Of a stretch of DNA of 64,000 nucleotides, positions 1 to 12,599 are shown one piece after another. Source of the stretch: Oasisia sp. SBJ-2009. Its lineage: Eukaryota; Annelida; Polychaeta; Sabellida; Siboglinidae. Made by a program: the position numbers and the translations under genes. Under the pieces are notes generated by a model. The model saw only the letters and a list, made by a program, of their open reading frames with translations, was not told where the DNA came from and searched no databases. Numbering within the stretch: the stretch's first letter is position 1; each line of letters begins with the position of its first letter. The stretch spans positions 59,392,368 to 59,456,367 of the forward strand of contig OZ024855.1 in the NCBI GenBank assembly GCA_964017155.1, given 5' to 3'.

Positions 1-76
1 GTCAACACCCAAAGCAAACAGGCAAGATGGACATTCTTTTGTGTTGGCCTTATGTTGGCCACATGAAGAGGATTCT
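1..76 (+). CDS. possible exon fragment at window edge, unknown gene
   Basis: From base 2 one frame is open for 25 codons and ends exactly at a strong donor (TCT|GTAAGT at 76/77). The peptide includes FVLALCWPHEEDS. No upstream acceptor is visible because the window starts here. The end phase is 0, which does not match the phase-1 entry of the VWA1 exon at 3296, so it cannot be joined directly to that gene. I do not recognise the peptide. Chance is a real alternative for so short a stretch. Confidence 0.15.
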
Positions 77-108
77 GTAAGTATCATGTAAATCCAGCTA
101 ATACAAAC

Positions 109-194
109 CTTTTGGTTTTAGGGACTACCCGAAAGCCATCCTTGTCAATGCATAACTGACACCACCGTATGACATCGTCAGTTGGCAATTTGTT
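109..194 (-). CDS. candidate internal exon of an unidentified minus-strand gene
   Basis: Read on the minus strand, an acceptor (ATATTTCAG) is followed by 86 open bases and a donor (AAAAG|GTTTGT). The frame entered at phase 0 gives a protein-like peptide containing LPTDDVIRWCQLCIDKDGF, with mixed charged and hydrophobic residues and no simple repeat. The candidate exon at 431-469 lies upstream in transcription order and has a length divisible by three, so the two fit together in phase 0. I do not recognise a family. If real, the gene continues to the left out of the window. Confidence 0.28.
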
Positions 195-430
195 CTGAAA
201 TATCAGATATACCAATCATAGTTTAGAGGTTATGATATTAACTTTTATTAACAGATATATATATATTTTTTTTTATATTTTCCAACAGGACTAATGTCCA
301 ATACATGGGTGATTACAAAACGGCACTTTTAAAGAAACATGGATACTTTTAAGACATGTACAGTAAAAATGTTAACGTAATGATAATACAAACAATGAGC
401 AAATGCGCTGTTACGTAAATTGTAATTTAC

Positions 431-469
431 CTGTGTGTGCTGCCTTTGTCTAGAAAGACTTTCCTCCAC
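431..469 (-). CDS. candidate 39-nt micro-exon, same unidentified minus-strand gene
   Basis: On the minus strand a pyrimidine-containing acceptor (TTTTATTGTAG) precedes 39 bases that end in CAG|GTAAAT, a good donor. In phase 0 it encodes 13 residues (VEESLSRQRQHTQ) and leads in phase into the 109-194 exon. A further stretch at 602-644 also looks like an exon by its borders, but its open frames do not join in phase, so I left it out. Support is splice borders and phase only. Confidence 0.22.
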
Positions 470-659
470 CTACAATAAAACAACGTAGTGGTCATACTTC
501 TTTTAGTGAATACAAAATCAAAATTGTAAAAGGTAAATTTAATATAAAATAAACATAAATATAACATATAGAAATTCATATGTTGGGATATTTTTACATA
601 CTCCAAATCTGACAGATGAAGAATTGTTCTTGAGTCACCACCTCCTAAATTAAAGATGC

Positions 660-2350
660 AATACAAGTCAATTTTTATTTTTTATTACTGTTCCATAAGC
701 ACTGTATATATTAGAAAATGACCATCCAATAGTTACTCTGACTTAATGACTTCCTTCAGTATATGTATACACAACCAGTTGTGTTTATATGCAAATAACA
801 AACACAAGTAGGGGTTGAACCTACAACAAACACAACACTGAGAACACATACAAGACTGAGACAAGTTCACAAATAAATTCACAACACATAAAATAATGCA
901 AACATTGATTACAACACCACAACATAAAATGTCAAAAATAACAATGCTATGTTTTACCTGTTACATACTTTTTTGCAAACTTTATATCAAGTGATATTTC
1001 TAGCGTAAGTATGTATAATATATAAGAAATAATAAGTGAATAAAATAAGTTCCGACTGACGAGCATTTTTGTTGACTTCAATTAAAATACATGCACTTGG
1101 TCTTGGATTTCAAATTCATACAGTACAATTATAAGCACACTAAACCATACTACAGAAAATTATTATTCGGATAATCATATACTGTCGACAACAGTTGATT
1201 CCTATTTAAAATATATTCAAACAACTGTAACTGTTATAAATATACATTTTTATATTTCCTACAAATTAGCCATACACATCACGTTTTGGTATGACGTCGG
1301 CTCGATGCGACGATGGGTCTAAATTTGACTTCTTTGTACAGGACATGAGTCATGATGTAGAATGACATAGCGAACACATACACATCGATAACAAGTGAAG
1401 AAAAACACTGTTTTAAAAAGCCGTAATAATTTAGGCCATTTTAGTCAAATCGCCCATTTTCGTAAACATAAATATAATTATATAAATGCATAAACTGGAA
1501 AGTTGATAAAGTCGCGCGAACAATTTCCGTGCGTGAGTCGAAATGGTAATGCAGTGGTCGTAATAATTACAAGATTTAACCAGATTTAGAAAATTAACAT
1601 CCGACATTAAAACTGCAGATGGTATGTAGACAAGGAAGCCTTCTGGATATTGAGAATCAAACCCATATTATCTATGTATATTCCGCTTTTCTGAGTTATT
1701 TGTAGATGTTTTTAAACACGCCACACTCCCTACAGGGACCATTACGCAACGGGCGTCATTAAATATTTACTCTAATATAAGTCATAAAATGCAGCGAATT
1801 GAGGCTGCAATATTCATAGCACCTTTATAAAACACGATACATATAATGTCGTACAAATATTCGTTGTTACTGTTAGGTAAATTCACCAATATAAGTCGTA
1901 TCTAAAGTAAATTTCCTGCGCCAAAACCAAACTCGACCGAGTAACTTCGATCGGCCGTTTAACTTTCATGTTTCTGCTATTCTAACGTACACTTCACCAA
2001 GCATGCCACAGCAAAATTACAACACACAATCAATACAAGCAGTCTTGATAATAGTAGTAATCAGCTAGATACATACCAATCTTGGGCCGTACGACATTAT
2101 GCTCCTCTAACGCAAACTTTCACGAAGTGTTGTCGACATCAACGCGAACTGACGCATGCGCACAGTTCGTTTTCAACATATACGCGGACAGAGTCAGTTG
2201 CCGTCAGTTTTTAGCGAAAATACAAATTACGTCAATGTTTCATTTTTATTTGCGCAACGTTTTAATGATTGTAGTAGCTTTGTAACCGTGCAATCTAATC
2301 TGAAATATACACCCTATTAAACTAGCATAACACCATATACGATATTTGTA
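660..2350. other. AT-rich stretch, no gene recognised
   Basis: No coding exon with good borders or recognisable protein was found. A short frame from the ATG at 2235 reads MFHFYLRNVLMIVVAL and is signal-peptide-like, but the GT next to it gives phase 2, whereas the VWA1 exon needs phase 1. The 5' exons of the VWA-MAM gene are therefore either outside the window or hidden here. Confidence 0.4.
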
Positions 2351-2352
2351 TA

Positions 2353-2621
2353 TGTACAGGTAATGCTCGACACCAAACATATACGCGCTCAAACTTCCCG
2401 TTCATACAAATATAAAATTATACGCTACAACACGCATTAAACTGCATAATTCCATCAAAAAGAACATACTTAATGTATGTGACTAGTCAAAACATCATTA
2501 AAGGCACTAGAGAGTTGTGTGTGGAATGTTAAAACATTGCCTGTACACGTATATGTACAGGTAATGCAACTGTACAGGCAATGCGGTAGTTTTTGGCACC
2601 GAATGTACAGGCAATGCGGTA
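2353..2621. repeat. dispersed short repeat TGTACAGG(C/T)AATGC
   Basis: The motif TGTACAGGCAATGCGGTA occurs exactly at 2571-2588 and 2604-2621. Closely related copies lie at 2353 and about 2554, and an inverted copy (CATTGCCTGTACA) at about 2535-2547. The inverted and direct copies could pair as a small hairpin. They sit directly beside the simple-repeat block that begins at 2631. Function unknown. Confidence 0.6.
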
Positions 2622-2628
2622 TGTAGTG

Positions 2629-3238
<610 letters not shown>

Positions 3239-3295
3239 GTGGAATACAGTGAATAATAAATCCTAATGGCAATCTTATAAACATTAATTTTATAG

Positions 3296-3937
3296 ATAAC
3301 AAGAGGCCAGCGGATATTTGCTTCATAATTGACAGCTCCAGCGCCATGATTCAACATGTCCGAAGTAAATGGGATATTGTTAAAACGTTCGTGAAAGATG
3401 TAATTTCTGGGATTCATATAAGTAGTGGTGGCTTTCGTATCGCCATTGTCCTCTTCTCAACTAAAGCATACGTCAAACTCAAATTGAACGAGGGATATCC
3501 TGCCGAACGGGTATTACAAAGGATTGACGCTTTGCGGCATCTTGGCGGAAGTAGGAATATGTCGGGAGGACTGTACCTGATGAATCATGTCGTTTTCCGG
3601 CCGCAGAATGGAGATCGTTCTGATGCCGATAACATCGTTATACTCATAACAAGCGGCAGGTCAACAGCGAACAGAGCCACTCTGCTGTATGCGAAGAAAG
3701 CTAAGGACAACGGCGTGAAGATCATTGGAATTGGCACATCCAAATCCGATGGCGGCGAATTATCAATGGTAGTTTCTCCGCCAACACACCAGACTCTATT
3801 TTATGTGCGCACCGTCACGAAGCTTGTTTCTATCAAGCGCAGGATCGTCACTGAAATTTACCATGAAATTGTTATCCACGGGTTTACGCATATTCCTGGC
3901 TTTACAACGGAAGTACCGTCGACCACCAAAGGCTTGG
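3296..3937 (+). CDS. exon: von Willebrand factor A domain 1 (degenerate MIDAS), VWA-MAM gene
   Basis: One 642-nt exon encodes a whole VWA domain. It is preceded by TTTATAG and followed by the donor TTGG|GTGAGT, and is phase 1 on both sides. The domain starts near KRPADICFIIDSSSA, continues through a conserved helix (NMSGGLYLMNHVVF) and a hydrophobic strand (NIVILITS), and ends in a Pro/Thr tail. VWA domains fold as Rossmann-like adhesion modules that bind matrix ligands, usually through a metal ion (MIDAS). Here the site is eroded: DSSSA instead of DxSxS, no Thr in the second loop, and ITSG instead of TDG. A metal-independent or structural role is therefore likely. It is paralogous to the exon at 10093. 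The preceding exon, which supplies one base of the first codon, was not found. Confidence 0.9.
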
Positions 3938-4600
3938 GTGAGTCCGCCATTAATTTTGTTTATGTCACCAAAATACCACTTTACGATGCCACTTTTTCTT
4001 CTCTAGTATCGTAAGAATTCAGATTTACGATTTCATTCGAATCAATTAACACTATTATGTGATTGCTATGAAGTGTTGTATATTATCATACATTAATGTC
4101 CTATAACATTATTTATTGTAAACCAATATCGAAAAACTGTGTTGAGAATCATAACACAACCTCGTCTGCGTAGTCTTGGCTGTATAATGTAGACAGCTCC
4201 CTTTAATAACGCGGCTTGAATTGCGCATGATACCACCTTTGATGCGGCCGTTGAACTTTCATGTTTGTGACTCGGGTAGGCTTTCCAATCAGATTGTAAT
4301 ACCCAGATTGTATATCAAACCCAGAAACGGTTTACTACTGATATGTTGTTCGTGATATAACAAACCAATATTTAGATCACCAGCCGTGTTGTGCGGTTTT
4401 ACATAACTGAAAAAGTGTTCGATGGTTTTCTTCACAAAATGCATTTACAGTTGAACCATGTTTTGTGTACCCACAAGTAATAATAACATGAACGTTCTAC
4501 TTTACTACTACTACTCTACTTTTACACATTGGGTATTATGTTTGACTTTCGTGAATTATGTTTCTAGTAATCTGCACAATAATTATTTTCGTATATACAA
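3938..4600. other. start of the 6.2-kb VWA1-VWA2 intron, no feature
   Basis: Unique-looking AT-rich intron sequence. A stretch near 4243-4272 (CGGCCGTTGAACTTTCATG) resembles one near 1953, so both may belong to an unrecognised dispersed repeat. Nothing coding was seen. Confidence 0.4.
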
Positions 4601-4609
4601 TGCTACACA

Positions 4610-4980
4610 CCGCCCTTGCGGGATTCTCCTGCCCAAATGTGTCCGTTGCCGTTTCTATAGAGTTTGTTCTGTTCCCTATTTGCGCAATGAAGTCTCCCAC
4701 CACTACCGTGTAGTGGTTTGGTTTCACTAAAATCTCATCAACGTCGTTGTGGAAGCTATTTATATATTCTTCTGAGTATGATGTTGAAGCATATACTTGC
4801 ACTATCTTTAATTGGTAGCGCTTTGCTATGCACACACCAAGTTCTGCAACCCGGTGGCTGATGCTGTTTACCGTCACTATATGGTCTTTCAATTTCCTGT
4901 TTACGAGAAAGCTTACTCCAGCTTGGCCGTTGTTTGCCTTTGAATGGCATAATAGATCCCGTTTTGTAAGGTAGATTCGT
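4610..4980 (-). pseudogene. LINE endonuclease remnant (APE-type, RTE-like)
   Basis: The minus-strand frame reads as part of an exonuclease-endonuclease-phosphatase domain: AGVSFLVNRKLKDHIV, then VQVYASTSYSEEYINSF, then the catalytic-loop signature VVVGDFIAQIG. This is the order seen in APE-type non-LTR retrotransposon endonucleases, which nick target DNA. The upstream part is replaced by the CA/TG microsatellite at 5000-5370, and no reverse transcriptase follows, so this is a truncated dead copy inside the VWA1-VWA2 intron. RTE-like placement is by general resemblance only. Confidence 0.7.
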
Positions 4981-5064
4981 GCGTGCGTGCGTGCGTGCTT
5001 GCGCGGGCGGCGCGGGCGCGCGCGCGCGTGTGTGGGTGTGTTTCTCTGTGTGTGTGTGTGTGTT

Positions 5065-5132
<68 letters not shown>

Positions 5133-5139
5133 TGTGTGT

Positions 5140-5176
<37 letters not shown>

Positions 5177-5178
5177 TT

Positions 5179-5251
<73 letters not shown>

Positions 5252-5370
5252 TGGTGTTTGTGTGTGTGTATGGTGTGTGTGTGTTTGTGTGTTTGTGTGT
5301 TTGTGTGTGTATTTGTATGTGTGTATGTGAGTTTGTTTGTGTGTGGTTTGTGTGGTGTGTGTATGTTTCT
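4979..5370. repeat. (GTGC)n / (TG)n microsatellite, imperfect
   Basis: A GTGC and GCGC-rich start (4979-5030) passes into (TG)n with TTTG, GGTG and TATG interruptions up to about 5370. It abuts the LINE endonuclease remnant. Reading frames across it are artefacts of the repeat. Confidence 0.95.
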
Positions 5371-5539
5371 ATGAAAGTTTTTGTTGCTTTGGACTCGTCG
5401 GGTCCTACAACAAATTCAGCCTCACTGCCCAAACGGCATATTTGAGCAACTCTAGTAATTTGCATAAATCCAAGATGGGTACTCGTCAGGTCTTAGAAAT
5501 ACTTTAGAAACAATTGTTTTATAATTATGTGTAATACCT

Positions 5540-5780
5540 CATTTGGGATGTACTATGGAGGTTGATGACGGTGGACTATTTTGGTAATGACTTCACCACG
5601 ATGTTTGGTTTTCTCAAAATGCTGCCAACTCTGGCAAAAGCCTGATCCGTGTACTTAGCGAAGGCACATACGTGTTTGTGATGCTGGTATCTTGGGTTTA
5701 TCGGGAGGAGATGGAGGTCACGATGCAGTGCCACGGTGTCTGAAGTAGCATGACATGCACGCCCACAGCAATTGCGACAT
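5540..5780 (+). pseudogene. fragment of a dispersed unknown ORF (copy C, TDVFVLLV type)
   Basis: About 200 bases here are closely similar to 31840-32010, with shared blocks such as TGCCAACTCTGGCAAAAGC. In the matching frame this copy reads TYVFVMLVSWVYREEME where the 31.9-kb copy reads TDVFVLLVCWVYREVME. That peptide resembles a block found in multicopy, TE-like uncharacterised ORFs of invertebrates. Only a short degraded piece is present. Two independent copies in one window confirm that it is a dispersed repeat. Confidence 0.5.
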
Positions 5781-5789
5781 GACAGTTCT

Positions 5790-6235
5790 GGCAGGCAACA
5801 ACGTCACTCGACAATAGCTGTACACACATAGTCTTACTCACAAATAGAGCAATCGTCTTTCTGAAGCCTGATAACTCGCAGGAGAAGGAATACTTCCACT
5901 AATTTACTCTTCGGCGTTTTTATTTCACTAAGTTTCGATGGCGGCGTCTTTGAGAGTTCGCTTTTGCACCCGCCCCAGCCTAAACAATTCACCCGGTATC
6001 TACTGGCACTGAATTTTAGATCATCGTTCGGTCAGTATTCTGGGTCGTAGTCACACATTCATAGTCACTTGTATACGCAGTGAGATATGCCCAGGGAGTG
6101 TCAACCAGTGCGTTCTGGTCCGCCAGTGTGCTACACGTGCTATTTCTGTTTCGCTGCTCTCCTTGTTAGAAGAACAATGGCGGCAAAACACTGCCGGACT
6201 TCATTTAAAGAAATATATACATATAGGTATACGTA
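5790..6235. other. intron sequence, no feature
   Basis: No exon, recognisable protein or repeat was found in this stretch, which lies between the copy C fragment and the (TA)n arrays. Confidence 0.35.
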
Positions 6236-6238
6236 AAT

Positions 6239-6741
<503 letters not shown>

Positions 6742-7094
6742 GTATAACATATGTAGATGTTTAGCTACCTGCTTAAATACGAGCGGCACCGGTGCCGGCT
6801 ATGGTAACACATCCTCATCGTCGTCTCCCTCATTATCGCGCACATTGATATAAAGATCACTTAAATCAACCAATCAGATAAATCGACAATACAGGAATTT
6901 AGTGAACTCGAAACCGACGAAGAAACATGTTCCGGTCGCTGTTAGCAGGTGAAAACCACGGTCGCGTAAACAATGTGTGTGGTCGTTGGTCGCGTTTTGC
7001 AGATAGTCGTTCACGGCAGGTACGAAAAAGAAAACGAAAAACGGTGGTCGCTCATGACAGAGGTCGCCCAAGACTGATTTTACTGAATATAGTT

Positions 7095-7173
<79 letters not shown>

Positions 7174-7258
7174 TATAGACATATAGATAGAGATAGATAG
7201 ATAAATAGATATATAGACAGACAGACACAGACAGACAGTCACATACACATACACATAC
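7095..7258. repeat. (TA)n then GATA/GACA and CATACA transition
   Basis: A TA run (about 7095-7170) grades into GACATA, GATAGA and GACAGA units and then CATACA units, immediately before the large hexamer satellite. The stepwise unit change suggests expansion from neighbouring point-mutated repeats. Confidence 0.9.
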
Positions 7259-9003
7259 ACAGACACAGACACAGACACAGACACAGACACAGACACAGAC
7301 ACAGACACAGACACAGACACAGACACAGACACAGACACAGACACAGACACAGACACAGACACAGACACAGACACAGACACAGACACAGACACAGACACAG
7401 ACACAGACACAGACACAGACACAGACACAGACACAGACACAGACACAGACACAGACACAGACACAGACACAGACACAGACACAGACACAGACACAGACAC
7501 AGACACAGACACAGACACAGACACAGACACAGACACAGACACAGACACAGACACAGACACAGACACAGACACAGACACAGACACAGACACAGACACAGAC
7601 ACAGACACAGACACAGACACAGACACAGACACAGACACAGACACAGACACAGACACAGACACAGACACAGACACAGACACAGACACAGACACAGACACAG
7701 ACACAGACACAGACACAGACACAGACACAGACACAGACACAGACACAGACACAGACACAGACACAGACACAGACACAGACACAGACACAGACACAGACAC
7801 AGACACAGACACAGACACAGACACAGACACAGACACAGACACAGACACAGACACAGACACAGACACAGACACAGACACAGACACAGACACAGACACAGAC
7901 ACAGACACAGACACAGACACAGACACAGACACAGACACAGACACAGACACAGACACAGACACAGACACAGACACAGACACAGACACAGACACAGACACAG
8001 ACACAGACACAGACACAGACACAGACACAGACACAGACACAGACACAGACACAGACACAGACACAGACACAGACACAGACACAGACACAGACACAGACAC
8101 AGACACAGACACAGACACAGACACAGACACAGACACAGACACAGACACAGACACAGACACAGACACAGACACAGACACAGACACAGACACAGACACAGAC
8201 ACAGACACAGACACAGACACAGACACAGACACAGACACAGACACAGACACAGACACAGACACAGACACAGACACAGACACAGACACAGACACAGACACAG
8301 ACACAGACACAGACACAGACACAGACACAGACACAGACACAGACACAGACACAGACACAGACACAGACACAGACACAGACACAGACACAGACACAGACAC
8401 AGACACAGACACAGACACAGACACAGACACAGACACAGACACAGACACAGACACAGACACAGACACAGACACAGACACAGACACAGACACAGACACAGAC
8501 ACAGACACAGACACAGACACAGACACAGACACAGACACAGACACAGACACAGACACAGACACAGACACAGACACAGACACAGACACAGACACAGACACAG
8601 ACACAGACACAGACACAGACACAGACACAGACACAGACACAGACACAGACACAGACACAGACACAGACACAGACACAGACACAGACACAGACACAGACAC
8701 AGACACAGACACAGACACAGACACAGACACAGACACAGACACAGACACAGACACAGACACAGACACAGACACAGACACAGACACAGACACAGACACAGAC
8801 ACAGACACAGACACAGACACAGACACAGACACAGACACAGACACAGACACAGACACAGACACAGACACAGACACAGACACAGACACAGACACAGACACAG
8901 ACACAGACACAGACACAGACACAGACACAGACACAGACACAGACACAGACACAGACACAGACACAGACACAGACACAGACACAGACACAGACACAGACAC
9001 AGA
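7259..9003. repeat. perfect hexamer satellite (ACAGAC)n, about 1.75 kb
   Basis: From about 7259 to 9003 the sequence is an uninterrupted tandem array of the 6-mer ACAGAC, about 290 copies. I see no substitution in any line between 7261 and 9000. The two 680-700-residue open frames on the minus strand over this block translate only as alternating C/V or S/V and are not genes. Perfection at this length implies recent expansion or homogenisation. The assembled length may not equal the true length. Confidence 0.97.
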
Positions 9004-9127
<124 letters not shown>

Positions 9128-9149
9128 TAGATTGATATAATGACCATCA

Positions 9150-9850
9150 TCACAGTGCAGCCATGGTGTCTCGTGGTTGGGCGAAGGCTTCAGCATGCAG
9201 CTTTCGCATTTGGCTATTTTGCGCTATGCTCTGCCAGATGGTATCCTTCCAGTAGTCGTTTAGTTCATCTCTCCAACATCCTTTCGTACGGTTTCCAGAT
9301 GGTGATACGAAGTGTCCATCGGGTATGTCGTATCCTGCTGACATGCCCTGCATAGGTCCACTTCCGTGTCATGATTGTTTCCGTCACGTCTGTGACCTTT
9401 GCCTTTTCTCATACTCAGATGTTTGTTTTCTGTCCCGGTATGTGATGCTAAACATACTCCTTTCAACTTTTGTTTGAGTGACTGCTAGCTTGTTCTTTGT
9501 TTGGGTGTTCAGTGTCCATGTTTCATCGACGTATAGCATTGCTGGAAGTACGCGTGAGTTGTACACTTGGCTCTTCAAGCATGTTACAATGTTACTCTTG
9601 AAGATGTCGCGGTGCTTGGCGAATGTTGTCCATCCAGCCGTAATTCTTCTTTGAATCGCCTTGACTTGGTTTTTGTCTCTGGTGCTAAATTTCTGACCCA
9701 GGTAGATGTAGCTTTCAGCATTCTTGATATGAGTGTTATTGACATATATTGGTGTCGTTTTCCATCAACACCTTATATTCTACTTGTTCATTTTCAGACT
9801 CTGATTTTCACTTTTAGTCAAGTCAATCGTCAATATATATCCATTTTTAT
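9150..9850 (-). pseudogene. LINE reverse-transcriptase C-terminal remnant
   Basis: On the minus strand, three broken frames together resemble the C-terminal third of a non-LTR reverse transcriptase: a segment with YINNTHIKN-like residues, then VYNSRVLPAMLYVDETW, then MFSITYRDRKQ, and finally HAEAFAQPRDTMAAL before a stop. The VLPAMxYxxETW block and the conserved final run are typical of the region after the polymerase domain. Frameshifts and in-frame stops show that it is dead. The element's 3' end lies next to the CAGA array, inside the VWA1-VWA2 intron. Confidence 0.7.
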
Positions 9851-10092
9851 GTAAAATACATATGTTTTACTGCAAAATAAATGTATTGTATTTTTCATGA
9901 CGCATTTACGCGCCTGTTGGATATCCGTTTTCCTTTATATGATATGTGCTTATGTTTATTTGGTTATCCTTAGGTAATGTGGTTAACATGTCGTAGGTAG
10001 TACTCTCACTAAATCATTTATCATTGTTTTAGTTCACTGCCTGCCTGTTCCCTACTGTTGCATATAGTATAACATATCCAGATTCGTTGCAG
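9851..10092. other. intron 3' part before VWA2
   Basis: AT-rich intron sequence ending in the acceptor TTCGTTGCAG. No other feature seen. Confidence 0.5.
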
Positions 10093-10695
10093 AATGCAAA
10101 AGGCAAGCGGACATCTGCTTCATCGTAGACAGTTCAGGTAGCATATATACATCTGACTGGATTCGTGTAAAGACTTTCCTCAAGGACGTCGTATCTCGAT
10201 TCGAAGTCGGTTTCAACAAGGTTCGTTTCGGCTTGGTGGTTTACTCAAACAAAGCAACCGTCGTACTTAAATTGAACGAAGAGTATACAGCTGAGGGTGT
10301 TTTCAAACGGATAGACAGTCTACCGTATCTGGAGAAGTTCACGAACACGTCAGGAGGATTGTATTTGGCGAACCATGTAATTTTCCGACGCGAAAACGGC
10401 GATCGTCCTCATATCAAAAACATTGCCATTCTGCTGACGGACGGCAATGCAAACATAGACGCAGACCTGACAGAGCCCTACGCGAAGGAAGCGAAGAGCC
10501 ACGGCGTGAAGATGATCGTGATAGGCGTCACTGATAAGGTCTACAGGCAAGAACTGGAGGAAATTGCATCGCAGCCACTTAAATACACTGTATTCCACTT
10601 GTCGAAAATCGAAGCGCTCTCCCTTGCTCTTAACACGATCGTCGGGGAAACTTGTCACGAAGCGGGGCCAAGGTTCTACCCATCATTGCCGCCAG
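10093..10695 (+). CDS. exon: von Willebrand factor A domain 2 (intact MIDAS), VWA-MAM gene
   Basis: A 603-nt exon (acceptor TTGCAG, donor CCAG|GTAAGA), phase 1 on both sides, encodes a full VWA domain paralogous to the 3296 exon. It begins CKRQADICFIVDSSGSI. The three metal-site motifs are present: DSSGS near the start, FTNTSGGL in the second loop, and LLTDGNAN. It should therefore be able to bind a divalent cation and ligand. It ends with a Cys (GETCHEAG) and a Pro-rich tail (FYPSLPPG). Shared blocks with VWA1 include LKLNE, SGGLYL, NHV(V/I)F and HGVK versus NGVK, showing tandem duplication of the whole exon. The protein is extracellular by domain type. Confidence 0.93.
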
Positions 10696-11194
10696 GTAAG
10701 ACTAAACGTTTGGACTTCATGTTTTCAATTGCCAGTTATGACGTCACAACTGACCACTGACCAGTTTAAGTCTGGACAAATATACTGCTAAAAAGTTATA
10801 TGTCAATCCATTAGCGTGCAACTTGTACTTAATATGTTTCTATAATGGTATACATGGTTCGACTACGTTTTGTTCCATTACTTTTTCAGTAAAAACAACT
10901 TGCATTAAAATAATATAACTCAACATAAATAAGACTTAGTGATGTTCACCTAAATATAGTGTGAAATAAATATTATTGTCATTAAAATTAACAATTGTCG
11001 GAACACAGTTTGTGTAATATACCAGATTAATAAATAACCAATAACGAAACACCACGTTTTTTCCAATGAAACTATGAGAATAAATTAAATGAAATTATAA
11101 ATAAAATATAACTAATGTGTGATATATAATATATTAGTGACCGAATCGTTAGTGAAATTATACATCTTAACAACTGGCACTGTGATGATTGCAG
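10696..11194. other. short intron between VWA2 and linker exon
   Basis: A 499-bp AT-rich intron with GT-AG borders. Nothing else seen. Confidence 0.7.
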
Positions 11195-11302
11195 AAGCAG
11201 TGGTGTGGCTGGCGCCGACTCCTGTACCAATAAGACGGACGGTCACAACCACCCGCTACTTCCCCCCTACTCCGAATGTCCAGTCGGGAAAATGCCTCAT
11301 GC
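11195..11302 (+). CDS. exon: Pro/Thr-rich linker between VWA2 and MAM-A
   Basis: A 108-nt exon (acceptor ATTGCAG, donor CATGC|GTAAGA), exactly 36 codons. Entered at phase 1 from VWA2 and left at phase 1 toward MAM-A, it reads EAVVWLAPTPVPIRR, a TVTTTRYFPPTPN stretch and then SGKCLM. Splicing to MAM-A gives GKC(LMRDMFS)CDME, which mirrors the junction between the two MAM domains, GKC(EGYLWA)CEFE. That match supports this frame. The Thr/Pro run could carry O-glycans. A second open frame resembles a chitin-binding domain but is out of phase with both neighbours. Confidence 0.72.
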
Positions 11303-12025
11303 GTAAGATATATCATTTCTCGTCGTATCTCTGTTCTTGTGTTCCACTGTCTACTCTGTGTTGTAACGTGCGTGTTTTACGAGCACAGTTTTTTTTAACT
11401 GGACCTAAATTATTTGGTTAGCATTTGTGCACAACAACCAGGGCAGGGTGGGGCTTAGCGCCCAGGGTAACGGTTATATCCGTACCAGCTGGCTCTGTTT
11501 AACGCAATGTACCTATACATATGTATGTTACTAAATATGTCGAGATCAAGTTCTGCAAATCTCACATGATTCGAATAATATGTTTTGTTGTGCGATTAAT
11601 TACATGCATGCAGTATGCCCTATATGGAATTATATTTTATGTTATCAATAGGCTACATGGTGATGATCTAATAACAACAATACACAACTTTATTTATTGC
11701 ACGTACTTAATGCGACCTATAAACAGAAACAAAAATGAACAATGAATGATATTGCACCAAGAAACTGAATGGTATTCACTGGTGGCTTCAGTATTGCGAC
11801 ATGTTCTATGCTATGACGACGTGCTGTTGAGTCTGATTAAATCACACACTCACCACTCACTCACTCATTTACTCACACACGCAAACAAACACACGATACA
11901 TCAGTGTGAATGCTTTTGGTGTGCTGACCGCAAACCATTATCACATATGTGAATATATTTAAGATATAATGTTGTTTTATAAATACATGTATGTACAATA
12001 TATTTATGTATATGTATATATACAT
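11303..12025. other. intron sequence, no feature
   Basis: First part of the 4.6-kb intron before MAM-A. A small CACT/CACA-rich patch lies at 11845-11890. No coding signal seen. Confidence 0.4.
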
Positions 12026-12029
12026 GCAT

Positions 12030-12325
<296 letters not shown>

Positions 12326-12599
12326 TTATAATATTTTTACAACGAAATGCCATCTTAAGAATATTCACAAAGCTACATTTATATCAACATTTTCAGATGA
12401 GGTATAGATCGTCAGGTGTTTATCTCATGTTTATTTGGACGTGTTTGTTTGAAGTGCGAAATAACATAGATTAGAAAGTTATTCTTAGCTTTAAAAAAAT
12501 ATTCATCACTTATATTCAACACGGTTTCATATTTAATATCGAGAAGACTGAAATAATGCGGATGGATATGTGACGACCACTAATTAATCTACATATAGT

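Noticed and set aside
602..644. Third minus-strand exon upstream of 431-469
   Set aside because: Borders are plausible, but the frame needed to continue in phase contains a stop.
11195..11302. Chitin-binding (peritrophin-like) domain in the exon between VWA2 and MAM-A
   Set aside because: The matching frame would need phase 2 on both sides, whereas VWA2 exits and MAM-A enters in phase 1. The phase-1 frame also gives the GKC...C(D/E)xE junction seen between the two MAMs. Kept only as a finding to check.
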